Source: Bettongia penicillata ogilbyi (taxonomy: Eukaryota; Chordata; Mammalia; Diprotodontia; Potoroidae). Taken from it: a stretch of DNA of 64,000 nucleotides. The stretch lies in assembly GCA_023548195.1 (NCBI GenBank), contig JAJHZJ010000013.1, forward strand, positions 2,551,001-2,615,000, written 5' to 3'. Positions 22,271 through 33,570 of this stretch are shown here, piece after piece (position 1 is the first letter of the stretch; each line of letters opens with the position of its first letter). The notes under the pieces were generated by a model that had not been told where the DNA came from, made no database searches, and worked only from the letters and a program-made list of their open reading frames with translations. The position numbers and the translations under genes are program-made.

Positions 22271-22560
22271 GGCTGGACATAGTGGCAAATATCTGTATTT
22301 TCTGTTACTGGGAGAGGCTGAGGTTAGTAAATTACTTAAGCTTGAGAGTTCTGAGCTGCAATGTGGGAAGTCAATCAGGAGTCCTCAATAAGTCCAACAT
22401 CAATGCAGTGAGCCCCTGAGAGGGGGGAAAGGTGAAGGAGGCATGGGTGGAAACTAAGGAGAGGAAAACTGACCTTACTCCGAGGTGGAATAGGTCAACG
22501 TTACTGTGCTGAGACTGGCTGCTACACTCCCAGCTTGGTTGAGATGGAGAGATTCAGTCC
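22271..22560 (+). pseudogene. RN7SL pseudogene: Full-length 7SL (signal recognition particle RNA) retropseudogene
   Basis: The whole of 7SL RNA can be followed across about 290 bp against a usual length of about 300. The 5' Alu-domain start is GGCTGGACATAGTGGC. Next come GGGAGAGGCTGAGG and TTGAGAGTTCTGAGCTG, then the S-domain with AACATCAATGCAGTGAGCCC, AGGTGGAATAGGTCAACG and TGTGCTGAGACTGGCTGC. The 3' Alu-domain arm is ACACTCCCAGCTTGGTTGAGA. An A-rich tail (ACAAAACAAACAAACAAAAC...) follows directly at 22,561-22,587. The S-domain shows this is a copy of 7SL itself and not an Alu or B1 SINE, which marsupials lack. Scattered substitutions make it a dead processed copy. I found no convincing TSD. 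Confidence 0.9.
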
Positions 22561-22587
22561 ACAAAACAAACAAACAAAACACAAAAA

Positions 22588-23144
22588 GGTGATATGGTAG
22601 GGGCAGGAAAGGGAATGTGTATCTGGAAATTACTTTGGTATTAAAACAAACAACAACAGTAAAACTTATTTTTTAAAAAAATAGAGAAGGGACTTACATG
22701 AAAAAATAATCTATAAAATCAGTTTGGAGTTACGCTTCATACTTTTGGAAGTTCTCCACTGCTTTGTTTTACCATAAGTAAGATTTTTTTCTCATCTCCC
22801 ACATTAGTACAGCCTTTTCAGAGGTTGGGGAATGACTGATATAGGAAGGTATTGCTTTGGCAAGCCTCGATATGGTCCTGATGCTTCAAACAGAGTTAAC
22901 TCTAACTCTATTTAGCTCTTCCATTTCCACAACCTCAACATGCACAGTGTGTCACACCAAAACAGCTTGATGTACAATCATCGACTGATGTCAGCACACT
23001 CCTCGAAATAGTATTTGATAGTTCACAGCTGCTACAGAGTCATGAGGGGAACAGAACACCTTGTGTTTCAGTAGGTTTTACAAAACCAGTGGCTATTAGC
23101 TTTGTAAATTACATTTTTGGCAACCAAAAAAGAGATTAGTGGCT
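22588..23144. other. No recognised feature
   Basis: Unclassified sequence, apart from an A/T-rich stretch at 22,640-22,690. Confidence 0.5.
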
Positions 23145-23345
23145 CATATAGATTTAGAGCTGGAAAAGACCTTAGCGATCATCCAGTCCAAAAATAAAAA
23201 TCTCATTTAACAGATAAGTGAACTGAGGCCCAGACTGGTGAAGTGACTCCCCCAAATTCATATAGGTAGCAAGCAGCAGAACCAGAATCCAAACCCAGGT
23301 CCTTGGGCTCTGAATCCAGTGACATTTTCTGCTCTGATACAATTG
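23145..23345 (-). repeat. MIR-type SINE with upstream conserved block
   Basis: tagagctggaaaagacctta, cagataagtgaactgaggcc, aatccaaacccaggtccttg and aatccagtgacattttctgc, the same arrangement as at 20.37 kb. Confidence 0.75.
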
Positions 23346-24579
23346 TCTCTGAAACAATCCTTCCCTCCCCTTCTCCCCTTGCTGCCCAAATGATCTACAC
23401 TAGGCTTTTTCCTTAAATCTTTCAGGTAGGTCAAATATAGGTCTTATACTTCGACTGCTTTAGTACACACATTAGATTCTAGGTTAAAGACTGGAAGGAT
23501 CCAATATAATCTCAGTTCCCTTTACTTTACTTTAATTGTGTGTGTGTTGCTAGCAGGTGCTGAGCAAATGTTTCCTTCCTATGGCATATAGGCACATACA
23601 GTATCTTACATTTCTGCTTTACACCAAGGGTAAAGGCAATGCCATTCTCCTCCTGGCTTGTGAATCAAGCCTCACACATGTTTCCCTGTGGAGCCAGGGC
23701 CAGTCCTTTTATGGTCCCCAAGGGAGTACTTAATTATGTACATAGATGTGTTCTTCAGCTCCTCTAATAATACTCTGAAAAGCTCTTGAGTAGTAGATTT
23801 GGCTTTATGAACCAAAAGGATAAAGCCTATGCTCTCTGGTGTACAATGAACCTGATTTTTCTGCTTTTTCTTATTTTATTTTAGTTAATATCACCCTTAA
23901 AGTTTGAATTATCCGGCTAGGGTGCAGGTTCATTAACTTCTATTCAGATTATGTATCATCTTAATGGGACGTATTTTGTAATGATGAGAATCACATAAAT
24001 GCCTCAAGGGCTACAAATGACCCAAATGTTTCATGGAAGTCATTAAAAGCATTTGCCCATCAGGAGGAAAGAGAACTTTATTATTTAAAGACAACTTGTC
24101 CTGGGAAATATTCCAAAGGAGATAAGTTGAAAGGGACTCTAAGCAGCAGGGGATTGCCACAGCCTGGAATAACACAGGTGGATATTAGAAAAGGCTTTTC
24201 TCTTCCTTCATGTTAACTTAAGACTGTAAAAGGTGTTAGATCGACAGCTGGAGTGGGAGCTGCCACATTCATAAAAAAATATAGCAGTGTAAACTCCTTT
24301 GTACCTCTGTGTACCTATGACTCTAAAGGGTCATTTTGATCTTTACTTTCTCAAAGACTGCACACCTTCACCTCCAAAGTCAACTTCTTGATAAGAGAAA
24401 TTATTTTCATTTTAATCTTTGTACCCCCAGAGTCTTATGTAATGCAGGGCATATTAATATATGTTTATTGGAATGAATTACTTTAGTCTCAGAGAAAAAG
24501 ATGGCCATTCTTGGAAATGAGAACTGTGTTATTTTATACCTTTGATCCTCTGGCTTTTTTCCTTCTGCCCACAAACATG
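23346..24579. other. Unclassified, repeat-poor stretch; possible conserved non-coding sequence
   Basis: This is one of the longest stretches without a recognisable transposon. 23,880-24,120 is of balanced composition and lacks simple sequence. I see no open frame above background and no splice-bounded exon. Whether it is conserved cannot be judged from one sequence. Confidence 0.35.
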
Positions 24580-25110
24580 CCTAAATCTACCAGTTTTTTC
24601 ATGATCATGAATTTCAGGCAGTCCAATGATTTTAAAATTATTTCTCCTTAATTTGTTTTCCATGTAAGTTGTTTTTTATATGAGATACCTAATATTTTCT
24701 TATGTTTTGTTTAGCTATTTGACGTAGTTTTAATATGTCTTACTGTCTCAAGGAGTCATTGATTTCTTTTTGGTCCTTTCTAATTTTCTAGGAGTCACTT
24801 GGGTAAGTCACTTGACTTAAGTTGTTAATTTTCCCTCCAAAGCTCTCATTCCTTTTCTAATTCTTTCTTTTAGTGTTCTCATTTCATTTATAATATCTTT
24901 CTTATAGTTCTTTTTTTAAACTCTTGTGCCATTTCTTTCAGGAATTCTAGTTGATCTTGTGGCCAATCTGTTCCTCTCTGAGTTTTTGCTTATTAATTTT
25001 TGGAGTTATTTGCTTCTGGGTTTGTGTTTTGGGAGTCCCCAGAATCACAATAACTTTTTGTCCAGGAAGTACTTTTTATTTACTCATTCTTCCAGTTCCT
25101 GAAAGAGAAA
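24580..25110 (-). mobile_element. Degenerate L1 ORF1 / 5' UTR fragment
   Basis: Minus-strand ORF1 remnant: tttcatgatcatgaatttca, then ggcagtccaatgattttaaa and atttctccttaatttgtttt are collinear with the region after the ORF1 coiled coil in other copies. Upstream coiled-coil coding sequence and the N-terminal region run to about 25,000. No open frame remains. Confidence 0.7.
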
Positions 25111-25789
25111 TAAGAGAAACAAGTGCAGAAAGAGATGTACATTTTTGTAGATGGTTCCTGTGTGGATTCATTTTGCCTGACTGTGCCTATTTATTACAAG
25201 GGTAAAGTTTCCCAAAAGAGAAATTTGATTAGAAACTGATATTAGAGATCCTGGCCTTGTCTGCCAAAGAGAGAGCTATCAATCAGTTTCACATACTCTT
25301 GGAGAAAACAGATTGATACTTTCCCACATTGACATTCTTCTTCTATCTTAATTTTTGTCTCCGGATGACAAAGCTTAGTTTGTAATATGTACTTAATATT
25401 CAACTTTGGGAATAAAATAGAAATATCTGTGTATTTTGAGACATGAGATGAAGTGTGAAACTATATAATTTATATGTATATTTGCACACATATGTGTATA
25501 TGTGTATAAGGGAATTCTGTCATTTAAGAAAATAGAATGTGGCAGCATTTAACTCTAAAGAAGAAAGAGAAATGATATTTTACTCTCTGGAGAATATAAA
25601 CATTTTCATTATTTTAAACCACCCTTCCCTGCACATGTTTTGCTGTTTAATAAACCATGTGAACATTGTGAATCAAATTATCGTAGCCCGTGTGGAGGTT
25701 GTTGATTAAAAGGCAAAATTTCAGATGTGTGCTAGGGGTGAAGCTGTATGTTTTCTTATAATTTTCCAATAATTCAGAGCCATTTTGAC
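25111..25789. other. No recognised feature
   Basis: AT-rich sequence with a short TATATG/TGTATA-rich patch at 25,465-25,510. Confidence 0.5.
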
Positions 25790-26445
25790 TAATTGATGCT
25801 GTCCTCAGCTGTTGAAAAGTTCTGACCATGTTACTCCCCTAGTCAATAGACTCCAGCAGTTCTATAGATTCTAGGGTCAAATAAGGCCTTTGCAGCCTCC
25901 CTATACTTCTGGTCTTTTTCTTCATTGCTTCCCTCAATGTAGCAGTTCAGGTACTGCCTTCTGAGAGTCTACAGGATGGCAGTATGTCGCTGAATTATCC
26001 AATGAGGAAGTATAATTCTTGGCTCATCCAACAGGTGTAAGTCTAATCCTGCAATAGCAATTTTCTTGCTGTTCCTAGCACATGATGCTCCATCCTCTAA
26101 GTCTCAGCTTTTCCACTCTTCTCCATGCCTGGAATGTTTTCCCTCCTCATCTTTGTCTCCTGACTTTTGTGTGTTCCTTTAGCTCTCAGTTTAAAACCCA
26201 CCTTTTTCAATAACACCTTTCTAGTTCCCTCACCACTAGTGCCTTCCTCTGACATTACTTTTTATTTGCACTACATGTGTCTTATATGTATAATTTTTTT
26301 TTGCATGTTGTATCTCCCAGTAGAATTGGATCTATTTAAAGGCAAGGACTATTTTTTGCCTTTCTTTGCATCGGCAGGGTTTAGCGCAGTGCCCAGCACT
26401 TAGTAAGCCCTTAACAAATGCTTTTTGATTGACTGGTTGAGCATG
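25790..26445 (+). mobile_element. L2 3' region
   Basis: ctgaccatgttactccccta, then cagcttttccactcttctcc, catgcctggaatgttttccc and cagtttaaaacccacctttt. The terminus is at 26,340-26,440 (agtgcccagcacttagtaag). About 650 bp with a small internal insertion or divergence near 25,960-26,060. The short open frames across it are chance. Confidence 0.8.
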
Positions 26446-26967
26446 CCTTAGTTTAGTTTCAGAAACTTGGTTTCTTTCTTGTCTGGTAATTTGAAGGCAT
26501 GGTAGCTTGGTGGAAATGAGCTCATGCATGCACATCTGACAAAGAATTACAGAATCTCCTCAGAAAGTCTCTGATGGGTAGACAGCCAGCTATTGGACAA
26601 AGCAAAATTACACTCTCTTGCTAGGTAATTAATTCAATGACATACCTCCTGTAGGCTTACAGAAGGCAGTATAGGAACTGAACTGATGTGGAATGTTACT
26701 GTTGTTGATGCATACCCTAAATTTCAAATGTAGCATATTCTACTGTTGTATCACTATAAATGAAAGCACAAAACATAAAAATTTTCAACTTAATTAAAGG
26801 ATGTCTGAGTATTCTGGTAGGCAAGGCCAATAAAGGAATGGTCAGAATTGGTTTTATCCGAAGGCAGCAAGAAATATCATTTCATAAAACACTTGATAAT
26901 CCTCCTCTTCAGTATTCACAATGGACATAAACCAAAAGGTCATCATGAAGATAAATAGTTGCAGATT
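26446..26967. other. Unclassified
   Basis: No recognised gene or repeat. Confidence 0.5.
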
Positions 26968-26976
26968 ATGTGCCAA

Positions 26977-27320
26977 TGTGGGGCAGCTAGGTGGCACAGG
27001 AGATAGAGCACTGGGCTTGGACTCCTAAAGATATCTTCATGAATTCAAATCTGTCCTCAGACACATGCTAGCTACATGACCCTGTAGCTAGGTCAGATAC
27101 TTGTTAGCTATAAGACATCTTTATGAGTTCAAATCTGTCCTCAGACGCTTGCTAGCTAGCTATATGACCCTGGGCAAATCACTTAACCTTGTTTGCCCTA
27201 GTTCCTCATCTGTAAAATAAACTGGAGAAGGAAATGGCAAACTACTGCAGTATCTGTGCCAAGAAAACCTCAAGTGGGGTCATGAAGGGTTGGACACAAC
27301 TGAAATGACTCAGTGACAAC
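26977..27320 (+). repeat. tRNA-RTE SINE with internal head duplication
   Basis: Complete SINE beginning GGGGCAGCTAGGTGGCACAG and ending in the RTE-like tail (GAAGGGTTGGACACAACTGA). A head segment of about 60 bp is present twice: around 27,027-27,084 and 27,111-27,172, both containing TTCAAATCTGTCCTCAGAC and a following GCTAGCTA...TGACCCTG. TSD-like flanks are ATGTGCCAA (26,968-26,976) and ATGTACCAA (27,321-27,329), matching at 8 of 9. Confidence 0.85.
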
Positions 27321-27330
27321 ATGTACCAAC

Positions 27331-27739
27331 ATATTTTGCAGAGGCTGGAAAAACTAAAAGAGTTCTATGAAATAATTGGATGATACTCTCCTAATTAAAT
27401 CAACATACACTTTGATGTTAAGGGACTCCAGTGGAAAGGTAGGCACAGTGAAGATGGTGAAAATATATTGGAAGATATGATGTGGAATCAAGAAAAAAAT
27501 TGTATTGCCTTGTAGACTATACAGAAATGTCTTCCCCTAATAACATCATAAAAAAATGAAATTGGCTCTATCTTAGCAGACAGAAAATGACTAGTTACTG
27601 CAGTGGGAGCCATTTCTGCTTCAGCAGTCTGTGTACAGTCAGGCTCTGGAATTTTTAGTGCAATAATTAACACCAACACCAAGTTAGAAAAAAAAGAATA
27701 AATATGAGAAGATATGGGATGCAATCAAAACAGCTCCAA
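27331..27739. other. Unclassified
   Basis: No open frame. Possibly an old RTE or LINE body (aaaactaaaagagttctatg), but the resemblance is too weak to call. Confidence 0.35.
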
Positions 27740-28060
27740 TGTGATTATTTAGACAACAGATCTATGGAGGTACAGAGGAAAAAAAGGCAAAGGACCTGGG
27801 TTCAAATTCAGCCTCTGATGCATATGACTCGTTTGTCACTTAAGTCTTTGGATCTCATTTTATTTGTAAAATGAGGAGTTTGAACTAGATAACCTCTCAG
27901 ATGCCTTGTAGCTTTAAACCTATGAACACAAAAAAATGGGCAGCATGAATGGAATGCTAGGTAGTCAGAAAGACTTGGATTCTAATTGCTGCTGAAACTT
28001 CTTAGCTGGGGAAACTTTGACAAATCATTTAATATACTATGTATCTCAGACAACTCCTTA
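27740..28060 (+). repeat. Two adjacent MIR-type SINE fragments
   Basis: 27,740-27,935: gacctgggttcaaattcagc, then aaatgaggagtttgaactag. 27,940-28,060: a second head, gaatgctaggtagtcagaaa, with CORE remnants. Confidence 0.65.
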
Positions 28061-28147
28061 GGACTTGTCCACTAAATGATTTGTATTGGCGAGTTTCTGC
28101 GTTGGGAATTCCCTAACAAAATCACAAGTCATGTGAGTTAGCTAATC

Positions 28148-28420
28148 CCAGGTGGGCAGCACAGTGAATGGAGGACAGAAGTTGCAATCAGGAGGACCTG
28201 AGTTCAAATTTGACCTCGGGCATTTACTAACTATATGATCCTGGGCAAGTCACTTAACCTCTGTCTGCCTCAGTTAATAAAATGGAGATAATCATAACAT
28301 CTTACCTTCCAGGGTTGCTGTGAGGATCAAATGATATGATAATTGTAAAGTACTTAGCACTTTACCTGGTACATAGTAAGTGCTATATAAACATTAGCAA
28401 TTATTATCAATAACAGTAAT
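28148..28420 (+). repeat. MIR/Ther-type SINE, nearly complete
   Basis: Head ggtgggcagcacagtgaatg, CORE gatcctgggcaagtcactta, tail gggttgctgtgaggatcaaa and ggtacatagtaagtgctata. Confidence 0.85.
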
Positions 28421-28424
28421 GGAA

Positions 28425-28665
28425 TACTTTTACATACTTGTAGATTTGAAAAGTGCCTTACAAACATGAACTCCCTTGATCCTCACAGCAACCTTGGGAG
28501 GTAAGTGCTACCATTATCCCCATTTTCCAAATGAGGAAACTGAGATAGATGAAGCTTAAATGACTTGCCACAAAGGTCACACAATTAGGAAGTATCCGAG
28601 GTTGGATGTGACCTTGAGTTTTTTAATCTTCCAGGGCCAGTTCTCTATCTGGCATAGATAACAAC
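28425..28665 (-). repeat. MIR/Ther-type SINE, inverted relative to its neighbour
   Basis: Reverse complement from the tail (gatcctcacagcaaccttgg) through CORE (tttccaaatgaggaaactga) to the head (ccagttctctatctggcata). With 28,148-28,420 it forms a tail-to-tail pair. Confidence 0.8.
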
Positions 28666-29284
28666 CATTTCCTAAAGAAGTTATAACTGTTGTAAATCAG
28701 TGGCTGTGAGGAGGAGATTCAAAGACTCAAGATATTCCCTTAGTGAGCAGATACACCATCTCCTTGCCAAGTGGAGACATGTGGCAATCAAAGGCAACAC
28801 TTGTTCGGAATATAAACTCTTTGTAAATTTTTATGGAGGAGGATGGTGGAAGATTATTGGCAGTATCATCTCATAAAGAGTGAGAAATGATGGAGGGAAA
28901 AAACATTTTGCAGAAAGTTTGGCATGAGATCCAATTAAATCAGATCATTATGAGAGCATTTAAGGATGAAATTGGAAGAAGGACAACAAACACAAAAAAT
29001 GGGGAAAATCTGTTCAAATTTCTACAATACGCTATTCTTTCCATCAGGGACAATGGAGTCCCTATATTTGGACTCTATTGTGACAGCTTCTCGTTTGCTT
29101 TACGAGGAAGTAAAAAATGGTACTAAAGAAAACAAATGGGAGAAGTAGCTAGATTAGGTTGGATGACATAATTTTGAGGGTGATTTGGGATTGAGTCTCA
29201 AGAAACTAGAAAAAGAAGATAACAAAGTAATTGGGTAATGGCCATGATTACTACCTCCAAAAATGGTAATCCACAAGGTAATAT
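28666..29284. other. Unclassified
   Basis: The plus-strand open frames at 28,887-29,148 (60-79 codons) have no recognisable domain; the stretch may be an old transposon body. Confidence 0.4.
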
Positions 29285-29625
29285 TTACCAATCAGTCAAT
29301 CAACTATCATTTATTAAGTGGCTACTGTTACCAGAGGGCAACTAGGTGGTACAGTGGACAAAGTGTGGGACCTGCAGTCAAGAAGACTCATCTCCCTGAG
29401 TTCGAATCTGACCTCAGACACTTCCTACCTGCGTGACCTTAGGCAAGTCACTTCACCCTGTTTGTCTCAGTTTCCTCATCTGTAAAATGAGTTGGAGAAA
29501 GAAATGGCAAACTGCACCAGTAGCTTTGCCAAGAAAACTCTAGAAAGGGTCATGAAGAGTCTGACTCAACTGAAAAATTATTGAACAACAATAACACTAC
29601 TGCTAGACACTATGCTAAGCATAAC
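29285..29625 (+). repeat. Old repeat end split by a tRNA-RTE SINE (29,336-29,598)
   Basis: tcaatcaactatcatttatt at 29,297-29,316 and ctagacactatgctaagc at 29,603-29,620 are two halves of one ancient repeat start. The SINE between them is complete: head ggcaactaggtggtacagtg, middle gtttcctcatctgtaaaatg, tail gccaagaaaactctagaaag, ending in AACAAC. A short CTACTG duplication flanks it. Confidence 0.8.
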
Positions 29626-30829
29626 CCATGTGGCTACTTTCTGTTGTTCCAGTACTTTAATAATGGCCTTTGAAGTCATTGATGTAGGTATTCTTTTCAG
29701 CAATACAGATCATAACCTACTCACATCTTATTATGTGCAACTCATTTCCACATCCTCCCATAAAACCTCAGTGGGAGGTCTGCTCAAAGTTCTGGAGCTG
29801 TCCTTTTGTTCTTTTGACATCGCATGCCTGTAGAGCAATTCAGGCTGTCTACTGGTTATTTCTCCATCTTGCTGCATAACTGATTCATTTGCTTTTCCAG
29901 TCAGACATTTCTTTGCTGATATCTTTTATACTGCTTCTCCTGCATGGTTATTTCAGTTAAATATTATAGCCTAATTACACTTACTACATGCTTCTCCATT
30001 ACTTTTTGAGTAACCAACCACTTTAGTTCTTTGGGAACTATTGTTTGTTTTCCTTTTCTTTTCAAATTCTGAACTTAATAAACACCAGATAAAATGAGCA
30101 TTATTCTATAACTTGAAGCTACATAGCATCATGGTGGTACTATTGATGTTGAAAAGATGGCTCCTTTGTTTCAGGGAAAAGCTTGGGATCATTAAATGCA
30201 TTATGGAATTTCCCCAAGGCAATCCTGCCCACTCTCTTCCTCTTAGGGAAAGATGTAGCAACAGGAATAATTTTGTTTGAGGACTGTCCGATTATTAATA
30301 TCAAGTGAGACATAAAACAGGAGCCTGGAGCTTGCCGAGGGGAGTCTTGTATGATTTTTAAATGTCCATTGGAGATGCCTCGTTGGAGGAGAGAGAATTT
30401 TGTTCTACCAAGTAAAATGTTTTTAGAAATATGTAGTCAGCAGACAATAAGATCAGCGCTTCAAAATCAACTGACTGAGTGTAAACATATATTCTACTAC
30501 AAATTGTTGCTTGGAAAAGTCTATCTCTTCCTTTCTCATATCTTCAACAAAATATAATATGGGAATAGACTATTCTCAAAAAAATTTTGGAAAAATGGAA
30601 AAGTAGGTGCATATATATATATATGTTAGTGGTTAACATTATTTCAGTCACTTTTTTTGTAATAAGGTATCAGTGTAACAATAAGGTAATTATTACCAAA
30701 TTTTAGGTATCTTTTAGAAATCTCGTTTAGATAGCTCAAGGAACAATCACATTGTGTCCTCAAAACTAGGTCACTTCCAGCAAGGACATCTTCTGAGTAT
30801 ATTTGATTTAGTCTAGCTGCTCCTATGAG
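29626..30829. other. Unclassified
   Basis: No recognised gene. The plus-strand frame at 30,351-30,557 (68 codons) lacks support. A short (TA)n lies at 30,610-30,625. Confidence 0.45.
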
Positions 30830-30970
30830 TTGTGTGGTTCAGTTTTTTGAAATGTAAAATGCAGATAATAATAGTATTGTGAGGATCAAGTGAGGTAATA
30901 TTTGTAAAGGGCTTAGTACGGTGGCTGGCACATAGTAAGCACTATCTAAACACCAGTTGTTATCATTATC
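30830..30970 (+). repeat. MIR 3' part
   Basis: gtattgtgaggatcaagtga, then ggctggcacatagtaagcac. Confidence 0.7.
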
Positions 30971-31494
30971 TTTATTTGTGCTCTTTAGTTTTTGTTAATT
31001 CCATATCTACTTCCAGATGTAGTACATTGGTGAATGTAATGTTAAAATTGGTACGTGGTCACTCCGTCATCACTGAAGGAGAAAAGAAGTTATTTTGGTA
31101 ATCTTCATAGATATTTTTCATTTTCCTTCTCTTTTCCTCCTTCTAGTTTCATCCTTAAATGCCCTTGATATGATATGACTTAATTAGATATCTTGACAAA
31201 TTTTCTGTCAATTTGTTTTTTCCTCCTTTGACTGCTTCTTGCTATTTTATGAACTAGTATCATTTATAACCTTGCAGCATCCCTTTCAGTATGATTTTAA
31301 AAATTTTTATATTCTAAGGACATTGCCCTTGGCTGTTATCTCTCTCAAAGTTTGTTGGTGGAGGTTTCTAGGCTATTTTGTTCTCCTTGCTGTGTCAATT
31401 CACCTACATTGGTTAAACTTCCTTAGGAAATGATGGTAATTAATCTGTTTTGACATCTACTTTCTCATCTTTATAGAATCCACAAAGAGAATAT
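30971..31494. other. No recognised feature
   Basis: T-rich sequence; short open frames only. Confidence 0.45.
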
Positions 31495-31740
31495 TTTACA
31501 CATATGCTGAGGATGCTGAAGGCCTGAGTATATCCAAACCTTTCTGTCTCTTAGTTTTTTCTCATGGTATTTTCCACACCTGGAATTTCTTCCTTCCTCC
31601 TTCAACAGCTGCCTGTTGAAATCTTTCCAGTTTTTCAGGTCTTGGTTTGAATGGCACGCTCCTTTGCCTAAGATTCTTTATGGACTTAACTTTACCATGA
31701 ATTCTGCTAGCCCTTAACCTAGTCTCAGACCCGTAGCATC
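31495..31740 (+). repeat. L2 fragment
   Basis: ggtattttccacacctggaa, tgttgaaatctttccagttt, then ggtttgaatggcacgctcct follow the L2 3' region order. Confidence 0.6.
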
Positions 31741-31879
31741 ACGCAAAGTCCTAACTGGTCTCTTGGAGGACCTTTCTTTCATCTTGCCTCTCAGGTTTCA
31801 TCCTTAGCTTCATCCCTGGACAGAGCAGGTCAAAGAAAATAAGTCATTTCTTAATGTCAAAACCAGGATGAAATCATGA

Positions 31880-32195
31880 ATTTTGAACTCTTGATGTACA
31901 ATCATATAATCAAAGATTCTCAAAGTTCAAAGAATCCAATCTAGTCTAGCACCCTATCTACTACTTAAGTCCATTCTATAACATCTACAAAAAGGGAACA
32001 TGGCTTCTATGTAAACACCTTCAGTGCCAAAACTCATTTCTCAAGGAAATCTGTTCTAGGTTTGGAGAGTCCTAATTGTTAGAAAAACTTTGGTCTATTA
32101 GGTCAACATCTGTTGGTCCTGTTTCTGCCTTTCATCATTTCTACCATTTCATCATAAACAGAACAAGTTTAACTATGGGGATGCTGGAACCAGCT
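31880..32195 (+). repeat. CR1/L3-type LINE fragment
   Basis: gtcctaattgttagaaaaac, ttggtcctgtttctgccttt and aacagaacaagtttaa correspond in order to the 3' part of CR1/L3 elements. A second piece follows at 32,880-33,020. Confidence 0.6.
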
Positions 32196-32254
32196 CATAC
32201 CTTCTTTTGAGAGTCTGTTAAAATTTTAATTTGAGCATTTACATCTCAGTAATC

Positions 32255-32450
32255 AGCAATGGCTACAATTCAGGGCTTGATATATTGTTTTGTTGATTGG
32301 CTTGGATTTAAAATAATGTCACTAATGCAGATTGAACATAAAAATGTGTGTGGTGTATATACATTTCCATGTCTCCCTCCATGTCTCCCTCCTCCACCTC
32401 TCAGCCCTGGTTGTTAAAAAATATTTACTGACACACCTCTGTATAAACAT
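32255..32450 (+). repeat. Unnamed interspersed repeat, copy B
   Basis: Partner of 8,641-8,820: ggcttgatatattgttttgt, taatgcagattgaacataaa and ggtgtatatacatttccatg are in the same order and orientation. Confidence 0.5.
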
Positions 32451-32539
32451 TGCTTGATCTCTGTAGGAATCCACTAAAATGTTGAGGGAATGAAACATCA
32501 CTAGACTGGAGACTTGATAACTGTAGGATAATTCTAATA

Positions 32540-32870
32540 CCATAATAACTAGCATTTATATAGCATTTGACACTTGCAAAGGGATGGAGCAGTAGATAGA
32601 ACACTAACTCTGGAGTCAGGAAGACTCATCTTCTTGAGTTCAAATCTGATCTCAGACACTGAGTAGCTATGTGACCCTAGACAAGTCACTTCACCCTGTT
32701 TGCCTCAGTTCCTCATCTGTAAAATGAGCTGGAGAATGAAATGGCAAACCACTCCAATAACTTTGAAAAAAAGCCCAAATGAGGTCACAAAGAGCTGGAC
32801 ACAACTCAAAGAGACTGAACAAATTACATTCATTATTTGAGCCTCACAACACCTATGAGCCTAAGTCCCC
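32540..32870 (+). repeat. tRNA-RTE SINE (32,575-32,825) inside an older minus-strand MIR
   Basis: The SINE is complete from gggatggagcagtagataga through tctgatctcagacactgagt to agagctggacacaactcaaa. On either side, ctagcatttatatagcattt (left) and ttgagcctcacaacacctat (right) are parts of one minus-strand MIR tail. Confidence 0.8.
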
Positions 32871-32879
32871 TCCACATCA

Positions 32880-33020
32880 CAATTTTTTAAATATCTGAAG
32901 ATTTCTATCAGATCTCCCCTAATTCTTTTCTCCTTCAGGATAAACATCCTTAGATCCTTTCATTCATCCTCACATGTCATCATTTTAAATCTCTCTGTCC
33001 TGATTGCCTTTTTCTTGACT
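32880..33020 (+). repeat. CR1/L3-type LINE fragment, 3' continuation
   Basis: tcagatctcccctaattctt, then caggataaacatccttagat and ttcattcatcctcacatgtc continue the CR1/L3 3' region begun at 31.88 kb. Confidence 0.65.
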
Positions 33021-33114
33021 TGTTCTTGTCATTAATTCTTTTAAAATGCAATGCTGAAGTGTTGAACTATTCTTTTCCCTTTGGAGGGGGCGGAGGAAGT
33101 CCTCTACTTTTATT

Positions 33115-33200
33115 AGTGTCATTAGCCATATTTGAACTCCATTCTTAACACTTTGGACCTGGTGCTTCATCCATTGTACTACTTAGCTACTCCTCTCCTT
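33115..33200 (-). repeat. SINE head fragment
   Basis: Reverse complement of the tRNA-like head: agccatatttgaactccatt, then catccattgtactacttagc. Confidence 0.6.
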
Positions 33201-33224
33201 GTTAAAAAAAAAAAAAAGCTATTA

Positions 33225-33445
33225 TAAGAGTAGCTCTTTTTGTGGTAGCAAAGAATTGGAAATCAAAGAGATATTCTTCATTTGGAGAATGTCTGAACAA
33301 GTAATGGCATATGATTGTGATGGAATACTATTACACTATAAGAAATGAAAAGGAGGTTGGTCTTGGAAAAACCTAGAAGACTTGTATGAACTGATGCAAA
33401 GTGAAATGAGCAGAACCAGGAGAATGTTGTAAAAGCAATATTGTA
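33225..33445 (+). mobile_element. L1 ORF2 C-terminal fragment
   Basis: Plus-strand translation reads FVVAKNWKSKRYSSFGECLN, then VMEYYYTIRNEKE, then a GLGKT*KTCMN-like remnant. This is the L1 ORF2 carboxyl terminus also present at 43,021-43,266. Only about 220 bp survive and several residues are stops. Confidence 0.8.
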
Positions 33446-33459
33446 AAAATAATCGCCTT

Positions 33460-33570
33460 TAAGAGACTTACTATATACCACACAGTGTTGTTGGGAGGAT
33501 CAAGCAAGAGATGTATCTACTCTGTAAACCAAAAACACTACATAAATGTCTAGCATTATTGTTAGTGATA
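33460..33570 (+). repeat. MIR 3' part
   Basis: ttgttgggaggatcaagcaa, then actacataaatgtctagcat. Confidence 0.6.
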
